From NCBI RefSeq assembly GCF_000331995.1, contig NC_020134.1:2516627-2580626 (forward strand): DNA of 64,000 nt, in the 5' to 3' direction. A program made the translations under genes and the position numbers. The notes under the pieces were generated by a model. That model was not told the origin of the DNA and did no database searches. It saw only the letters and a program-made list of their open reading frames with translations. The DNA comes from Thermoclostridium stercorarium subsp. stercorarium DSM 8532. Lineage in GTDB: Bacteria > Bacillota > Clostridia > DSM-8532. Positions 27,760 to 37,010 of the stretch are shown in pieces. Position 1 is the stretch's first letter, and every line of letters starts with the position of its first letter.

Positions 27760-30700
27760 TTAAGGCACAACTTTTACAAGACCATGGCCGGTAAAATACA
27801 GTTCACCGCTTACAGCCTTCTCATTCAGGATCTTTTCCAGAACGGAGCAGTAAATTTCAATTTGTTTTGAATAATGCCTAATGAGTAAATTTAATTGTTC
27901 TTCTGTTTCATAATGGTTAGTTTTATAATCAATTACGGCCCACCCGTCTTTCTCCTTGACGACAAGGTCAATTTTACCATGCAGAATTACAGGCAGTGAA
28001 TCATTTATGCCCAGTTTTTCATATACTGCGTCGCCACTTTCCAGCCGGATCGCAAAAGGAATTTCGGTTAATTTCAGCTCAGCGTTCAGTATTCGTGAAT
28101 AAAGTTCGCTTTCTTTAAATTCCTTTATCAGTTTCTCGGCCTGTTTGCCATGCTCCGGTTCCGTAAATCCATACCGCTTAAGTATTAAATCCATGCAGTT
28201 GCCGTAATATGCTTCATCCCTTACCAGCCTTTCAATAATTTCGTGCATGGCGCTTCCCCACTCAGGGCCAAGGCCGCCCTTTACGGCAGGAAGCGGATCT
28301 TCGCTTATTACGTCGGTCACAGCCAGCTCCATGTATGTCGGTCTTTCAGCGGTGTTAATCAGTTCCTTCACATGTTTCGTATATTCTTCAAGTTCCTTCC
28401 TTTTTATATATACTGATGATTTGGGGTAATCAGGCTTAGGAACAGGTATTTCAGGTATTTCATAAACGTCCTTGCTGGTATCGGTAAAGTCAAGCAACGG
28501 TTCCCATGGGTTTTTGTTGTTGTTTTTTTCACAGCAGGAAATAAAAAGCAGATTTTTGGCTCTTGTTGCGGCAACATACAAAAGACGGGTTTCCTCGGCA
28601 TTCAGGTATCGGGTCTCAGCGGCCTCATATTCCGCCCAGTTCAAAGGCTGAGCCAAAATCCTTTTAGGCTGAAATTCGCCTGTTTTCTTTTTTATAACGA
28701 AATAGCCGACCGATTTGTTTTCGGCTCTTTGAATATGGTAATCGGGAGCAATGTTCGGTTTTTTGTAAGGATTGGCGAGAAAAACCACAGGGGCTTCAAG
28801 GCCCTTTGCCTTGTGGAGATTCATAATCCTTACCGCATTGCGCTCTTCACCGGTTATATCAAGCTCTTCGTCCAAATTCGCATTTACTATTGCGTCGAGC
28901 CGATCAACCATTGAATTGAAATCGCTGAAACCTGAAACGGCATTGCGTCTCAGTATTTCCAGAATTTTTATTATATACCCGCAGCCTGTCTGACCTTCTG
29001 TCCCGACAAGAACCAGCGGGATTAACCCTATATCCTGCGCAATTTTTTCAAAAGCGGTTACCGGCGGATTATTTCTCGTCCAGTTAAGGTACATCAAAAG
29101 TTTCTCATATGCAGTCCTGAACAAGGATGCGATCTCTTCGGGCAAATCTGCCGGAATTTCGGCATAAGGCCTGAAAACGCCTCCACAGAGTCTGTATTCC
29201 GCCAGAGCTTTGTCGCTGATGCCAAAAAATATCCCTTTAAGCACGGCAACAAGCAGGACCTGGTTTTCGGGATCCCGCAAAAACTTAAGAAGTATAATAA
29301 ACTCCTTTAATTCCTCCACATCGGAAAGCAGACTGCCGCCCGACATCTGTACCGGGATACCGTACTTTTTCAGCGTTTTTGCATAAACTTCCATTCCGTC
29401 CTTGTAACGCAGAATGATTAGAAAATCCCTGTATTCCGGTTTTTCAGAAAGACCTTTTGCCTTCTCCTGCGGGGTTCTGTAGAGTTTTATTCCTCCATTG
29501 TCAACGGCGTTTCGGATAATCCGCGCAATATACTCTGCGTCGGTTTCAATTATCTCCTGCTTTTTTTCAAATTCTCCGGGTATTTTTATAACCCTTACAC
29601 CCGAGTCACACCCGGCGGCATTCTCATTAACGGCATTCAGAGGAGAAAATTCGGCCTGGCAGGCAGTCTCCCCGCCCGACAGCAGATTCTCAAAAACCCG
29701 GTTAAACCATATCCCCAAAGTATCCATTGAGCGGAAACTGGTTGTCAGTTTCACCACACTTCCGCCGGTTTGCAAAAATATCTGTTTCACGCGGTTGTAT
29801 ATATCGATATCCGCCCTTCTGAATCTGTATATGGACTGTTTCGGATCCCCGACAACAAAAAGGGAACCGGGGTGGGGAACAAGTTTATGCCACTGCTTTT
29901 CATTTATGTCCTGCCCTGTAATCATAAACATCAGCTCGGCCTGAATGGGATCGGTATCCTGGAATTCGTCTATCAGAAGGCAACGGTATTTATTCTGGAA
30001 GTACAGCCTGACTTCGGGATGGTTTTTAAGCATGTTAACTGTTTTTAAAAGCAAGTCCTGGAAGTTAAGCCCCGACCGCCTGGCTTTAAGATTTTCGTAA
30101 TACTCCACCGCAGGAAGCAGAAAGCTCATCACTACATCATGACAATATTCCCGCCATTTTTGCAAAGCAGGTTTTATTTGTGTTTGAGCAATGGTATTAA
30201 ACTCTCCCTGAATCTGCTTTGTTGTTGCGCTGTCACAAAGCCACCTGTTCAGAATCACTCTCTGCTCGTTTTCAAACCTTTCAAGTATACTGACCCTGTT
30301 AATGTCAGTATCCATGTCAAAATAACTGAGCATTCGGACCGAATCCATGATTTTTGACTGAAGACTGTCATACCCCTTTTCAGGTTCGGTTTTCGGGATG
30401 TAATGCCTTGCCCTGTACAGAAGTTTTTTAAGTTCTTTAACAACAGGCATTAAGTCGGGCTTTTGAATACGGCTTCGCACAACCTCCACATCGGGATATT
30501 CGGTCAGAAGATTGAAAATCTCTTCCATGTCCGCAGGCTTAATTCCGATATCATTGAGTTCTGCCAGCTTTTCGGGAAAATCCTTCCTGATATCAAGCAA
30601 ATACTGCTGCCATGCCTGTTTATGCATAAGTTTATCGGTCAATTCGTCCATTTCCTCAAAATCGGGATCAACACCGCCTTCGACAGGTCTTTCCCTCAGC

Positions 30701-31041
30701 AATGAAGCACAGAAGGAATGTATTGTCCCTATAAAACTCTTTTCCATATTCTCCAGCGCTTCTTTAAGAGCGCTTTTAATCGCTGTATTTTCCTCCTCAC
30801 GGTACCGTCTTTCCAGTTCGTTCTGAAAGCGCTCTTTCAGCTCCTGCGCCGCTTTTCTGGTAAATGTTATCGCGGCCATGTTTTCCACTTTGCATTTTCC
30901 CGAAATTACAAGGCTTACCATACGGTTTACAATGCTTGTAGTCTTTCCAGATCCGGCTCCCGCTTCCACAAGCATATTTTTATCAAGTTCATTTACTATC
31001 TGATTTCTTTCGTCAATATCCGGGATTACCTTTTCATTCAT
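27760..31041 (-). CDS. addA: ATP-dependent helicase/nuclease subunit A (AddA)
   Basis: AddA is the helicase-nuclease subunit that processes double-strand DNA ends for recombination. The 1093-aa protein has Walker A at residues 27-36 (EAGAGSGKTTSI), the UvrD motif CLLIDEFQDTDPIQAEL, GDPKQSIYRFRRADI, ALHKAKGLEAPVVFL-like MNLHKAKGLEAPVVF and VAATRAKNLLFIS. The C-terminal PD-(D/E)XK nuclease shows GKIDLVVKEKDGWAVIDYKT. It is shorter than the roughly 1230-aa Bacillus AddA, but all motor motifs are present. It overlaps addB by 8 bp. Confidence 0.95.
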   Translation of the reverse strand: MNEKVIPDIDERNQIVNELDKNMLVEAGAGSGKTTSIVNRMVSLVISGKCKVENMAAITFTRKAAQELKERFQNELERRYREEENTAIKSALKEALENMEKSFIGTIHSFCASLLRERPVEGGVDPDFEEMDELTDKLMHKQAWQQYLLDIRKDFPEKLAELNDIGIKPADMEEIFNLLTEYPDVEVVRSRIQKPDLMPVVKELKKLLYRARHYIPKTEPEKGYDSLQSKIMDSVRMLSYFDMDTDINRVSILERFENEQRVILNRWLCDSATTKQIQGEFNTIAQTQIKPALQKWREYCHDVVMSFLLPAVEYYENLKARRSGLNFQDLLLKTVNMLKNHPEVRLYFQNKYRCLLIDEFQDTDPIQAELMFMITGQDINEKQWHKLVPHPGSLFVVGDPKQSIYRFRRADIDIYNRVKQIFLQTGGSVVKLTTSFRSMDTLGIWFNRVFENLLSGGETACQAEFSPLNAVNENAAGCDSGVRVIKIPGEFEKKQEIIETDAEYIARIIRNAVDNGGIKLYRTPQEKAKGLSEKPEYRDFLIILRYKDGMEVYAKTLKKYGIPVQMSGGSLLSDVEELKEFIILLKFLRDPENQVLLVAVLKGIFFGISDKALAEYRLCGGVFRPYAEIPADLPEEIASLFRTAYEKLLMYLNWTRNNPPVTAFEKIAQDIGLIPLVLVGTEGQTGCGYIIKILEILRRNAVSGFSDFNSMVDRLDAIVNANLDEELDITGEERNAVRIMNLHKAKGLEAPVVFLANPYKKPNIAPDYHIQRAENKSVGYFVIKKKTGEFQPKRILAQPLNWAEYEAAETRYLNAEETRLLYVAATRAKNLLFISCCEKNNNKNPWEPLLDFTDTSKDVYEIPEIPVPKPDYPKSSVYIKRKELEEYTKHVKELINTAERPTYMELAVTDVISEDPLPAVKGGLGPEWGSAMHEIIERLVRDEAYYGNCMDLILKRYGFTEPEHGKQAEKLIKEFKESELYSRILNAELKLTEIPFAIRLESGDAVYEKLGINDSLPVILHGKIDLVVKEKDGWAVIDYKTNHYETEEQLNLLIRHYSKQIEIYCSVLEKILNEKAVSGELYFTGHGLVKVVP

Positions 31042-34033
31042 AGTCTCTAAGCCCCCTTAACGCCACAAGAGCAGAAACGTCCTGATCATTTCTTTTGGCC
31101 TGTATCACATTCACGAGCCTGTGAACGCGGCACACCTGCCGGTAGTCACACCAATGGCAGTCGTCGGTATTTTCGGTCGGGGCGAACACCCCTTCCTCAA
31201 TAATGTCAAAAAGGTTGTTAAGCAGTTTTATTAGTTTGGTCCGATCCCGCTGAACGCGGATAAAACGCCTGCCCTCACCTTTCCTTGTGGGGAACAGATA
31301 GACCCCCTCTCTTACTTTTACGTCTCCGGCATTATTTTTGTTTCTGAGCAGTACTTCCAAGGCATAGGCATACAAAGCATGCTGAAGCTGCCTTCCCTGC
31401 TTGAAAAAATCCCTGTCGCTGAAACCGTAAGTTCCTCCTGATTTATAGTCCACTATTCTGTAAATGTTTTCATCCAGTTTATCAACCCTGTCGATTTTTC
31501 CCGACAACAGAAGTGTTCTTTCTCCTCCAAGACGGATTTCCACCGGAGGGTAACCGTTGTCGTCCAGCCCGAATGCAAGTTCAAATTCAACAGGTATGCC
31601 TCCGTCATAATTCTCTTCTTCAGACGCCAGGAAAATCAGGCATGATTCAAGAATATCCCTTTTTTCAATGTCAAACACGACATCGTTCGGAGGCGAGATT
31701 TGTCTCCTGAATTCGTCGATCACCGTTTCGGCAATTTTAAGTATAAGCGAACAGTGAGCCTCTTTAGACGGTTTCTCGTTTTTTTCTGCTAACGTCTTGT
31801 AAAACCGTTCGAAAACAGCATGGTAAAGCAAGCCCTTCTGTAAGGGATCAAGCCACTTTTCAGGATCATATACCGGTTCCTCGGGTGGTGACACGTTCAG
31901 AACATAACGCAGGAAATACTGATACGGGCATTTTGCCAAAAACTCAAGCCGGCTTGCAGAAAACACTTCATTTTCCTTATACAGATTCAGTTTCCCGACA
32001 TACCCGTCATAACAGGTCAATCTGTCACTCCAGCGGCAGTTCCACGCGTTTATCCCGTGTTTCAAATGAGGATAGCATTCGGTAACCGATTTGTTCAAAT
32101 TCTCCGCCGAAAAACCTTTACAGTACACATTAAGCCAAAAATGCGTCTCATCGAGGGCGTTGTCCGAGGTATATCCTTTGGTATCGTCAAGATAATTTTT
32201 TAAATCAGAATAGTCGGCAGAAACATTTCCACTGATCATCCTGTAAACCTGAAGCACAAACGGCGAGGGTATTTTGGCCCTGTTTTCCGCCGTATCAAAG
32301 GCTGAATATGTAATTGTCACATTCCCCTCTGTCGCTGCCAGTAACTGAACAAGCCTGTATAAGTTTTCAGCGGGCTTGTCCCTGTTTGTGGCTATATGTT
32401 CCGAGATTCTTTGCTTTTCCACATCAAGTAAAACGGGATCCTCCCCCGCTCTTCCCGGGAATCTGTCCGCGTCAAAACCGATGAAATAGTGATTGCGGCG
32501 GTTTATATAAAAACCGCCATCGAAATCGGTAAGATGGATATGCCCTTTTTCCGGTCCGGATACTCTTATCCGGATACCACCGATATAATGCTCAATAATC
32601 CGAAGCCCTTCATCAAACTCAACCAACAGTCCCGTTGAAATCAGCTCAAGCCTTTCGGTTATTGCCTTTTTAGCCTCTGCGTCCATCACGCTTTTCACCT
32701 GGGCAAATGAACTGATAAAATCCGATATCCCCTTTGCGAGTTTATCCAGGTAAACCATTCCGTCATTTGACTCGGGAAGCATGTTCAGCACGGTCTCTGC
32801 AAAACCCCTGAGAATGGCAAATACTTTAATCCTGTTTTGCGCTTTTTCATCATCCGGACTGCTTTCATTTTGAAGAAGCGTTATTTTTTCATCGAGAACA
32901 GGAAGATACCTTTCTCTTCCCCAGCCAATTCCCGAAACCCTTAACGCGTTCGCCGCCTGAAACGGGGTTATTGTCCAGCCGTTTTCCCCGGGTATCTCTA
33001 TCAGTTCCTGATAAAGCATTCCTGTCAGACAAGATACCTGATAATTTGAAGCCATCCACTGAATTAGGGCATTAAAGGCCTTTCCGGGCCTTGAGTTTAA
33101 AACGCTAATGCCAAAACCGAACGTAACATCTATGCCGAGAAGCATTGCTTTCTGGTATAACAGCTGGGCATAGGGCTCCATTGCAGATGTATAAATACAT
33201 ACACTGTCAAAGGGTATTTTTCGTTCCACAATGTCCCGCATCACGGCTTCAACCTCGTTGCTTTCACCGTAGGCTTTCATTATGCGAATATTGTTTAAGC
33301 AGTTATTTGTCCTGCGCTCATCCGGAGAAAACAAACTGGCAAATACAGAGGAGGATTTTTTCTCTTCAGGATATTCCCGGCGGTAATATGACCTCGGCGC
33401 ATCCATGCCTGCGACAGGCTCGTCGTAAATTACCTTAACCGGGCTGAATGCCTTATCAATAAATTTTCTTTCAATAAAACGAAGTTTAAGGCTGTTAGGA
33501 ACGAGCAGCAACACCTCCCTGCTCGATACCCCGCTTTCCAGAAGCATTTGTATAAGCCCCGGATAATCGGTCATTTTTTCTGCTTTGAGCAACAAATCAT
33601 AGTTTTTAATTATATTTTTAATATCTCTCGCTTTTTCCGGGGAAACAAACAAAGTTTCATCAAGAGAGTCGGGATCCAAACCTGCATATTTGATTTCCAT
33701 TACGGCGTTCCATATAATATCCGCAACTGAAGGTGTCGGCTGTATATCGGTGAAATACTCAAACTCGTTATTGCGTTTCATTTTATATATAACTGAAAAC
33801 ATTTCCCGGCGTGATACCGTATCATCGATTAGTATTTCATTTCTGCCGCTTAAAAGCGGCATGCCAAATTCATGCACCAGCCCCTGAACCGTCTCAACTC
33901 TCAGATTGAACACCGGGATTTTTGACGACGCAAGGGATGTGATAATATTCCGCCCCACCGAATATGACGGTACGATAAGTATTTTGTTCCTTAACAGATT
34001 ATCAGTGCATACGGCAGCCAAAGCATCTATCAT
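31034..34033 (-). CDS. addB: AddB/RexB-type nuclease subunit
   Basis: The frame is open from 34420, but I place the start at 34033, behind AGGAGA, giving 999 aa beginning MIDALAAVCTDNLL. The C-terminal nuclease has SGKIDRVD (D848), IVDYKSGG (D862, K864) and QLQHALYAYAL. The iron-sulfur staple of the AddB nuclease is present: C702 in AKCPYQYFL and C959, C962, C968 in CHWCDYRQVC. The N terminus, where Bacillus AddB has a Walker A loop, reads KILIVPSYSVGRNI and lacks GxxGxGKT, so it resembles RexB. It is first of two overlapping genes with addA. Confidence 0.92.
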   Translation of the reverse strand: MIDALAAVCTDNLLRNKILIVPSYSVGRNIITSLASSKIPVFNLRVETVQGLVHEFGMPLLSGRNEILIDDTVSRREMFSVIYKMKRNNEFEYFTDIQPTPSVADIIWNAVMEIKYAGLDPDSLDETLFVSPEKARDIKNIIKNYDLLLKAEKMTDYPGLIQMLLESGVSSREVLLLVPNSLKLRFIERKFIDKAFSPVKVIYDEPVAGMDAPRSYYRREYPEEKKSSSVFASLFSPDERRTNNCLNNIRIMKAYGESNEVEAVMRDIVERKIPFDSVCIYTSAMEPYAQLLYQKAMLLGIDVTFGFGISVLNSRPGKAFNALIQWMASNYQVSCLTGMLYQELIEIPGENGWTITPFQAANALRVSGIGWGRERYLPVLDEKITLLQNESSPDDEKAQNRIKVFAILRGFAETVLNMLPESNDGMVYLDKLAKGISDFISSFAQVKSVMDAEAKKAITERLELISTGLLVEFDEGLRIIEHYIGGIRIRVSGPEKGHIHLTDFDGGFYINRRNHYFIGFDADRFPGRAGEDPVLLDVEKQRISEHIATNRDKPAENLYRLVQLLAATEGNVTITYSAFDTAENRAKIPSPFVLQVYRMISGNVSADYSDLKNYLDDTKGYTSDNALDETHFWLNVYCKGFSAENLNKSVTECYPHLKHGINAWNCRWSDRLTCYDGYVGKLNLYKENEVFSASRLEFLAKCPYQYFLRYVLNVSPPEEPVYDPEKWLDPLQKGLLYHAVFERFYKTLAEKNEKPSKEAHCSLILKIAETVIDEFRRQISPPNDVVFDIEKRDILESCLIFLASEEENYDGGIPVEFELAFGLDDNGYPPVEIRLGGERTLLLSGKIDRVDKLDENIYRIVDYKSGGTYGFSDRDFFKQGRQLQHALYAYALEVLLRNKNNAGDVKVREGVYLFPTRKGEGRRFIRVQRDRTKLIKLLNNLFDIIEEGVFAPTENTDDCHWCDYRQVCRVHRLVNVIQAKRNDQDVSALVALRGLRDYE

Positions 34034-34458
34034 TGTTAATGTCTCCTGTCCGTTGGAAGTTTCGAACCGGTAACCACAAGCATGCTGAAGGACATTTAGG
34101 CTATATATTAATATTACTATAAAACCGTAATTCTGTTGAGAGAAAAATAACCGTAACTGGCGTAAAAAACTCTTCATGGGCAGACAAGTCGGACGAAAAC
34201 GGTGATGATACAGCCTGTCGGGCTGACCCAACGCAGCAGACTTTGGAATATTGCAATAAAACTTTGGATAACTGAATAATAAGATGTTTAAACACCCGGA
34301 GAAGTCATATACGGAAATATACGCCGAAATCATGATTATGGCCATGCATATCAGAGGAAAAATTTCAAAATACCCGGAACCGAGTGCGTGATTTCGGAAA
34401 AAACAAGTCCCCTGTAACATGCCATGGCCATATTGTATTGTAAATCGGCAAGTTAAGT
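34034..34458. other. Spacer between citrate synthase and addB
   Basis: About 425 bp without a supported gene. On the minus strand a small hairpin, ACAGG-GGA-CTTGT, at 34403-34415 followed by six T residues may terminate the citrate synthase transcript. The rest shows no recognisable aptamer or promoter, although the addB start must have a signal here. A 35-codon plus-strand frame at 34285 looks like chance. Confidence 0.35.
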
Positions 34459-35856
34459 TTATAAATTGCCTGCAAGGCTGTCCATTTTGGCATTTCTCAT
34501 ACTGAGAGGCACATATTCTCTTTGAGGTGCTATGCTCTTATAAGCCGGCCTTATTATTTTGCCCTTATTCACCAATTCTTCTATTCGATGGGCGCTCCAG
34601 CCTACAATTCTTGCCACTGCAAAGAGCGGGGTGAACAGCTCTTCAGGAATGTTAAGCGCCCTGTAAACAAATCCTGAATAGAAATCCACATTGATGCTTA
34701 CGCCTTTGTAGATTTTCCTTTTTTCCGCAATAACTTCAGGCGCAATTCGTTCCACTTTTTCATAAAGTCTGAATTCTTCCTCAAAGCCCTTTTCCTTCGC
34801 AAGCTCCCTTGCATATTCTTTCAGTATCTCGGCTCTTGGATCGGATACGGAATACACCGCATGGCCCACACCATAGATCAGGCCGCTTCTGTCAAAAGCC
34901 TCGCCATTCAGTAATTTGTTGAGGTAATCTCTTATCTGGCCTTCATTGTCCCAGTCTCTGACATTTTGTTTCATATCTTCAAACATCTGAACAACCTTTA
35001 CATTCGCTCCGCCGTGCCTTGGTCCTTTCAGCGAACATATTGAAGACGCTATTGTGGAATAGGTATCGGTTCCGGTTGATGTTATTACATGGGTGGCAAA
35101 GGTGGAATTGTTTCCCCCGCCGTGTTCTGCGTGCAAAACCAGGGATAAATCCAGAATCACGGCTTCAAGATGGCTAAATTTTGAATCCGGCCGCAAAAGA
35201 TGAAGAATATTCTCGGCAGTGGAATACCTGCGTTTCGGGACGTGGATCACAAGGCTCTTTTTCTGGTGATAATGAGCCAGCACCTGATACCCGTAAACGG
35301 CCAAAAGAGGGATTTGAGCTATTAACTGCAGACACTGCCTTATAACATTGCTGATGGATATGTCATCAGCCTGATCATCATAAGTATATAACGCAAGCAC
35401 GCTTCTTGCCAGAATGTTCATAACATCCCTGCTTGGCAGCTTCATAATGGCGTCTTCCACAAAGGACGGAGGCAGCTTCCTGTATTCCGCCAACAAAGAT
35501 TTAAACTCGTTCAGTTCGTTTATCGTGGGTAGCTCTCCGAAAAGCAACAAATACGCCACTTCTTCAAAACCGAACCTGCCTTCCGACAGGAACCCGTTGA
35601 CTATGTCCTTTATGTCCATGCCTCTGTAAATTAATTTACCCGGCCCCGGAACAGTCTCGCCCTTTTCGTTGACATATGACGCCGTTACTTCACCAATTTC
35701 GGTGAGCCCTGCCAAAACGCCTTTCCCGTTTATGTCCCTCAGGCCCCTTTTCACGTCGTACTTAATATAGAGTTCGGGATCAATTCTGTTGCTTTTCTCC
35801 GCTATTGAAGCGTATTCCTCAAGCAAGGCATGTTTTCTTTTCTTAATTCCGTCCAT
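34459..35856 (-). CDS. Citrate synthase
   Basis: Citrate synthase condenses oxaloacetate and acetyl-CoA. I placed the start at 35856, behind AAGGAGG, giving 465 aa; a longer frame opening at 35940 would run into the terminator. Catalytic segments are SLVLHAEHGGGNNSTFATH, CSLKGPRHGGANVKV and the second histidine in IYGVGHAVYSVSDPRAEIL, plus SINVDFYSGFVYRALNI near the C terminus. This is the Si-type family; a methylcitrate synthase role cannot be excluded. The leader contains a c-di-AMP riboswitch and terminator, and the unit is separated from addB by 425 bp. Confidence 0.95.
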   Translation of the reverse strand: MDGIKKRKHALLEEYASIAEKSNRIDPELYIKYDVKRGLRDINGKGVLAGLTEIGEVTASYVNEKGETVPGPGKLIYRGMDIKDIVNGFLSEGRFGFEEVAYLLLFGELPTINELNEFKSLLAEYRKLPPSFVEDAIMKLPSRDVMNILARSVLALYTYDDQADDISISNVIRQCLQLIAQIPLLAVYGYQVLAHYHQKKSLVIHVPKRRYSTAENILHLLRPDSKFSHLEAVILDLSLVLHAEHGGGNNSTFATHVITSTGTDTYSTIASSICSLKGPRHGGANVKVVQMFEDMKQNVRDWDNEGQIRDYLNKLLNGEAFDRSGLIYGVGHAVYSVSDPRAEILKEYARELAKEKGFEEEFRLYEKVERIAPEVIAEKRKIYKGVSINVDFYSGFVYRALNIPEELFTPLFAVARIVGWSAHRIEELVNKGKIIRPAYKSIAPQREYVPLSMRNAKMDSLAGNL

Positions 35857-35928
35857 GTTACACCTCCTTAAACCAAAATAATAAATTACAATTTGTGTAA
35901 TAAAAGTAAGAATTTTAGCTGTTGTGTA

Positions 35929-35957
35929 TAAAAAAACCATGGAGTATATCCATGGTT
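35929..35957 (-). terminator. Riboswitch terminator upstream of citrate synthase
   Basis: AACCATGG pairs with CCATGGTT (8 bp, 7-nt loop), followed on the minus strand by TTTTTT. It sits directly after the ydaO aptamer and about 75 nt before the citrate synthase start. Confidence 0.9.
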
Positions 35958-35961
35958 ATGT

Positions 35962-36090
35962 GCTATACCCCTCTTTCAAGGCCTACGAGGTTAGCTGCCG
36001 GGCTCGGGCTGAAAGAGTTACCCTATCCTTTTAGAAAGGAATTCGCCCCAAAAAATTGGTTCCCCCGCTTCACTATATGTGAATTAAGCC
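35962..36090 (-). promoter_or_regulatory. ydaO-type (cyclic di-AMP) riboswitch
   Basis: Read on the minus strand the region has the ydaO blocks in order: CTTAATTCAC with a short hairpin, GCGGGGGAACCAAT, TTGGGGCGAATTCC, AGGATAGGGTAACTCTTTCA, GCCCGAGCCCGGCAGCTAAC, CTCGTAGGC and TTGAAAGAG. This matches the c-di-AMP aptamer of Bacillus ydaO block by block. It is followed by an intrinsic terminator, the usual off-switch layout. Confidence 0.93.
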
Positions 36091-36127
36091 TATACAATTT
36101 TAAGATAAAAACACCGATCGTATCATT

Positions 36128-36156
36128 ATTTTACTATATGCAATACTCTTTGTCAA
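36128..36156 (-). promoter_or_regulatory. Sigma-A promoter of the citrate synthase leader
   Basis: On the minus strand TTGACA, 17 bp, TAAAAT precedes the aptamer by about 35 bp. The -35 is a perfect consensus and spacing is ideal. Confidence 0.85.
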
Positions 36157-36356
36157 ACAAAAACTTGGATGTAACGGGAACTCCGAAATGAAAATTTTCC
36201 CGAATTCCTTTCATTGCAAATATTGGGTTATTAATAATTTTGTGTTCATTATTTTAATGATCAGATTGGGGAAAATTTATGGTCATCAGTTGTAATGTGG
36301 AATTTATTTATTTAAATGTAACATTTCGACACCAGTTTTGTTTTATATAATGAAAT

Positions 36357-36391
36357 CCGATGTCACCACGGCTTTGGCATCGGTGTTTTTT
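36357..36391 (+). terminator. Orphan intrinsic terminator
   Basis: CCGATGTCA pairs with TGGCATCGG (9 bp with one G-U) and TGTTTTTT follows on the plus strand. No plus-strand gene lies upstream within the gap (the citrate synthase unit reads the other way), so it either ends an unannotated small transcript or blocks stray transcription into the Usp-like gene. TATAAT at 36346-36351 is adjacent. Confidence 0.65.
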
Positions 36392-36569
36392 CAGATCTTC
36401 TTACAGCGCCGAAATACCGAAACTTCCGTTGTCCGGCGCATTGGGCAAAGACAACATTGTAATATTTAGTAACAAACAATTCACAATAAGTTAAGAAATT
36501 CTAAATCTTTTTCTGTTATAATTTTAGTGTATGGCTTTTCAAAAACGAATGAAAAAGAGGTAGATCCAG

Positions 36570-36947
36570 TTGAGTTTATATCAGAATGTATTAGTGTGCG
36601 TCACCAAACAAAAAACCTGCGAAAGACTCATAAAAGCCGCATCCAAACTTAAAGCAAAAAACGGAAATCTTCGTGTCCTGCATGTTGCAAAAAATTCATG
36701 GAATATTCTTGACAACAGCCGTGAAAGCGAAGCCCTTGAATATCTTTTTAAGGTCTCGAAGGAATACAATGCAGATATGACAGTATTAAGATCGGACAAT
36801 ATATCAAAAACCATAGCAGACTTTGCAAAAAACAACGGAATAGACTTAATTGTACTCGGGCAGTCGAATAATGAACAGGAAAACAAATTCTACAAACAGC
36901 TCTGCAACCTGCTAAAGGACGAAATAAACATTGAGGTTATACCTTAG
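36570..36947 (+). CDS. Universal stress protein-like (Usp/KdpD-Usp fold) protein
   Basis: The 125-aa protein has the Rossmann-like Usp pattern: an initial strand YQNVLVCVTKQKTCERLIKAA, the strand LRVLHVAK and the late strand IDLIVLGQSNNEQENKF. The classic Usp ATP motif GxxGxxxxG-S is not complete, so nucleotide binding is uncertain; resemblance is to the Usp domain of KdpD-type sensors. It starts with TTG at 36570 after AGAGGT. A TATAAT at 36517-36522 is a likely -10 box. A strong bidirectional terminator follows, and the gene is monocistronic. Confidence 0.75.
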   Translation: MSLYQNVLVCVTKQKTCERLIKAASKLKAKNGNLRVLHVAKNSWNILDNSRESEALEYLFKVSKEYNADMTVLRSDNISKTIADFAKNNGIDLIVLGQSNNEQENKFYKQLCNLLKDEINIEVIP

Positions 36948-36959
36948 GTTATACATAAG

Positions 36960-36996
36960 CAAAAAGGACTGTAATGATTAATACAGTCCTTTTATT
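36960..36996. terminator. Bidirectional intrinsic terminator
   Basis: AAAAGGACTGTA pairs with TACAGTCCTTTT with A/T tracts on both sides. It separates the convergent Usp-like and PLP enzyme genes and can serve both. Confidence 0.88.
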
Positions 36997-37010
36997 TTTG
37001 CTTAAAACGT

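Noticed and set aside
34285-34392. 35-codon plus-strand frame in the citrate synthase/addB gap
   Set aside because: Too short, without a ribosome binding site, and no homology that I recognise.
34034-34420. N-terminal extension of addB (129 codons)
   Set aside because: The extension has no family resemblance, and a good AGGAGA site precedes the ATG at 34033. I treat the upstream frame as non-coding.
35857-35940. N-terminal extension of citrate synthase (28 codons)
   Set aside because: It overlaps the riboswitch terminator, and AAGGAGG lies just before the ATG at 35856.
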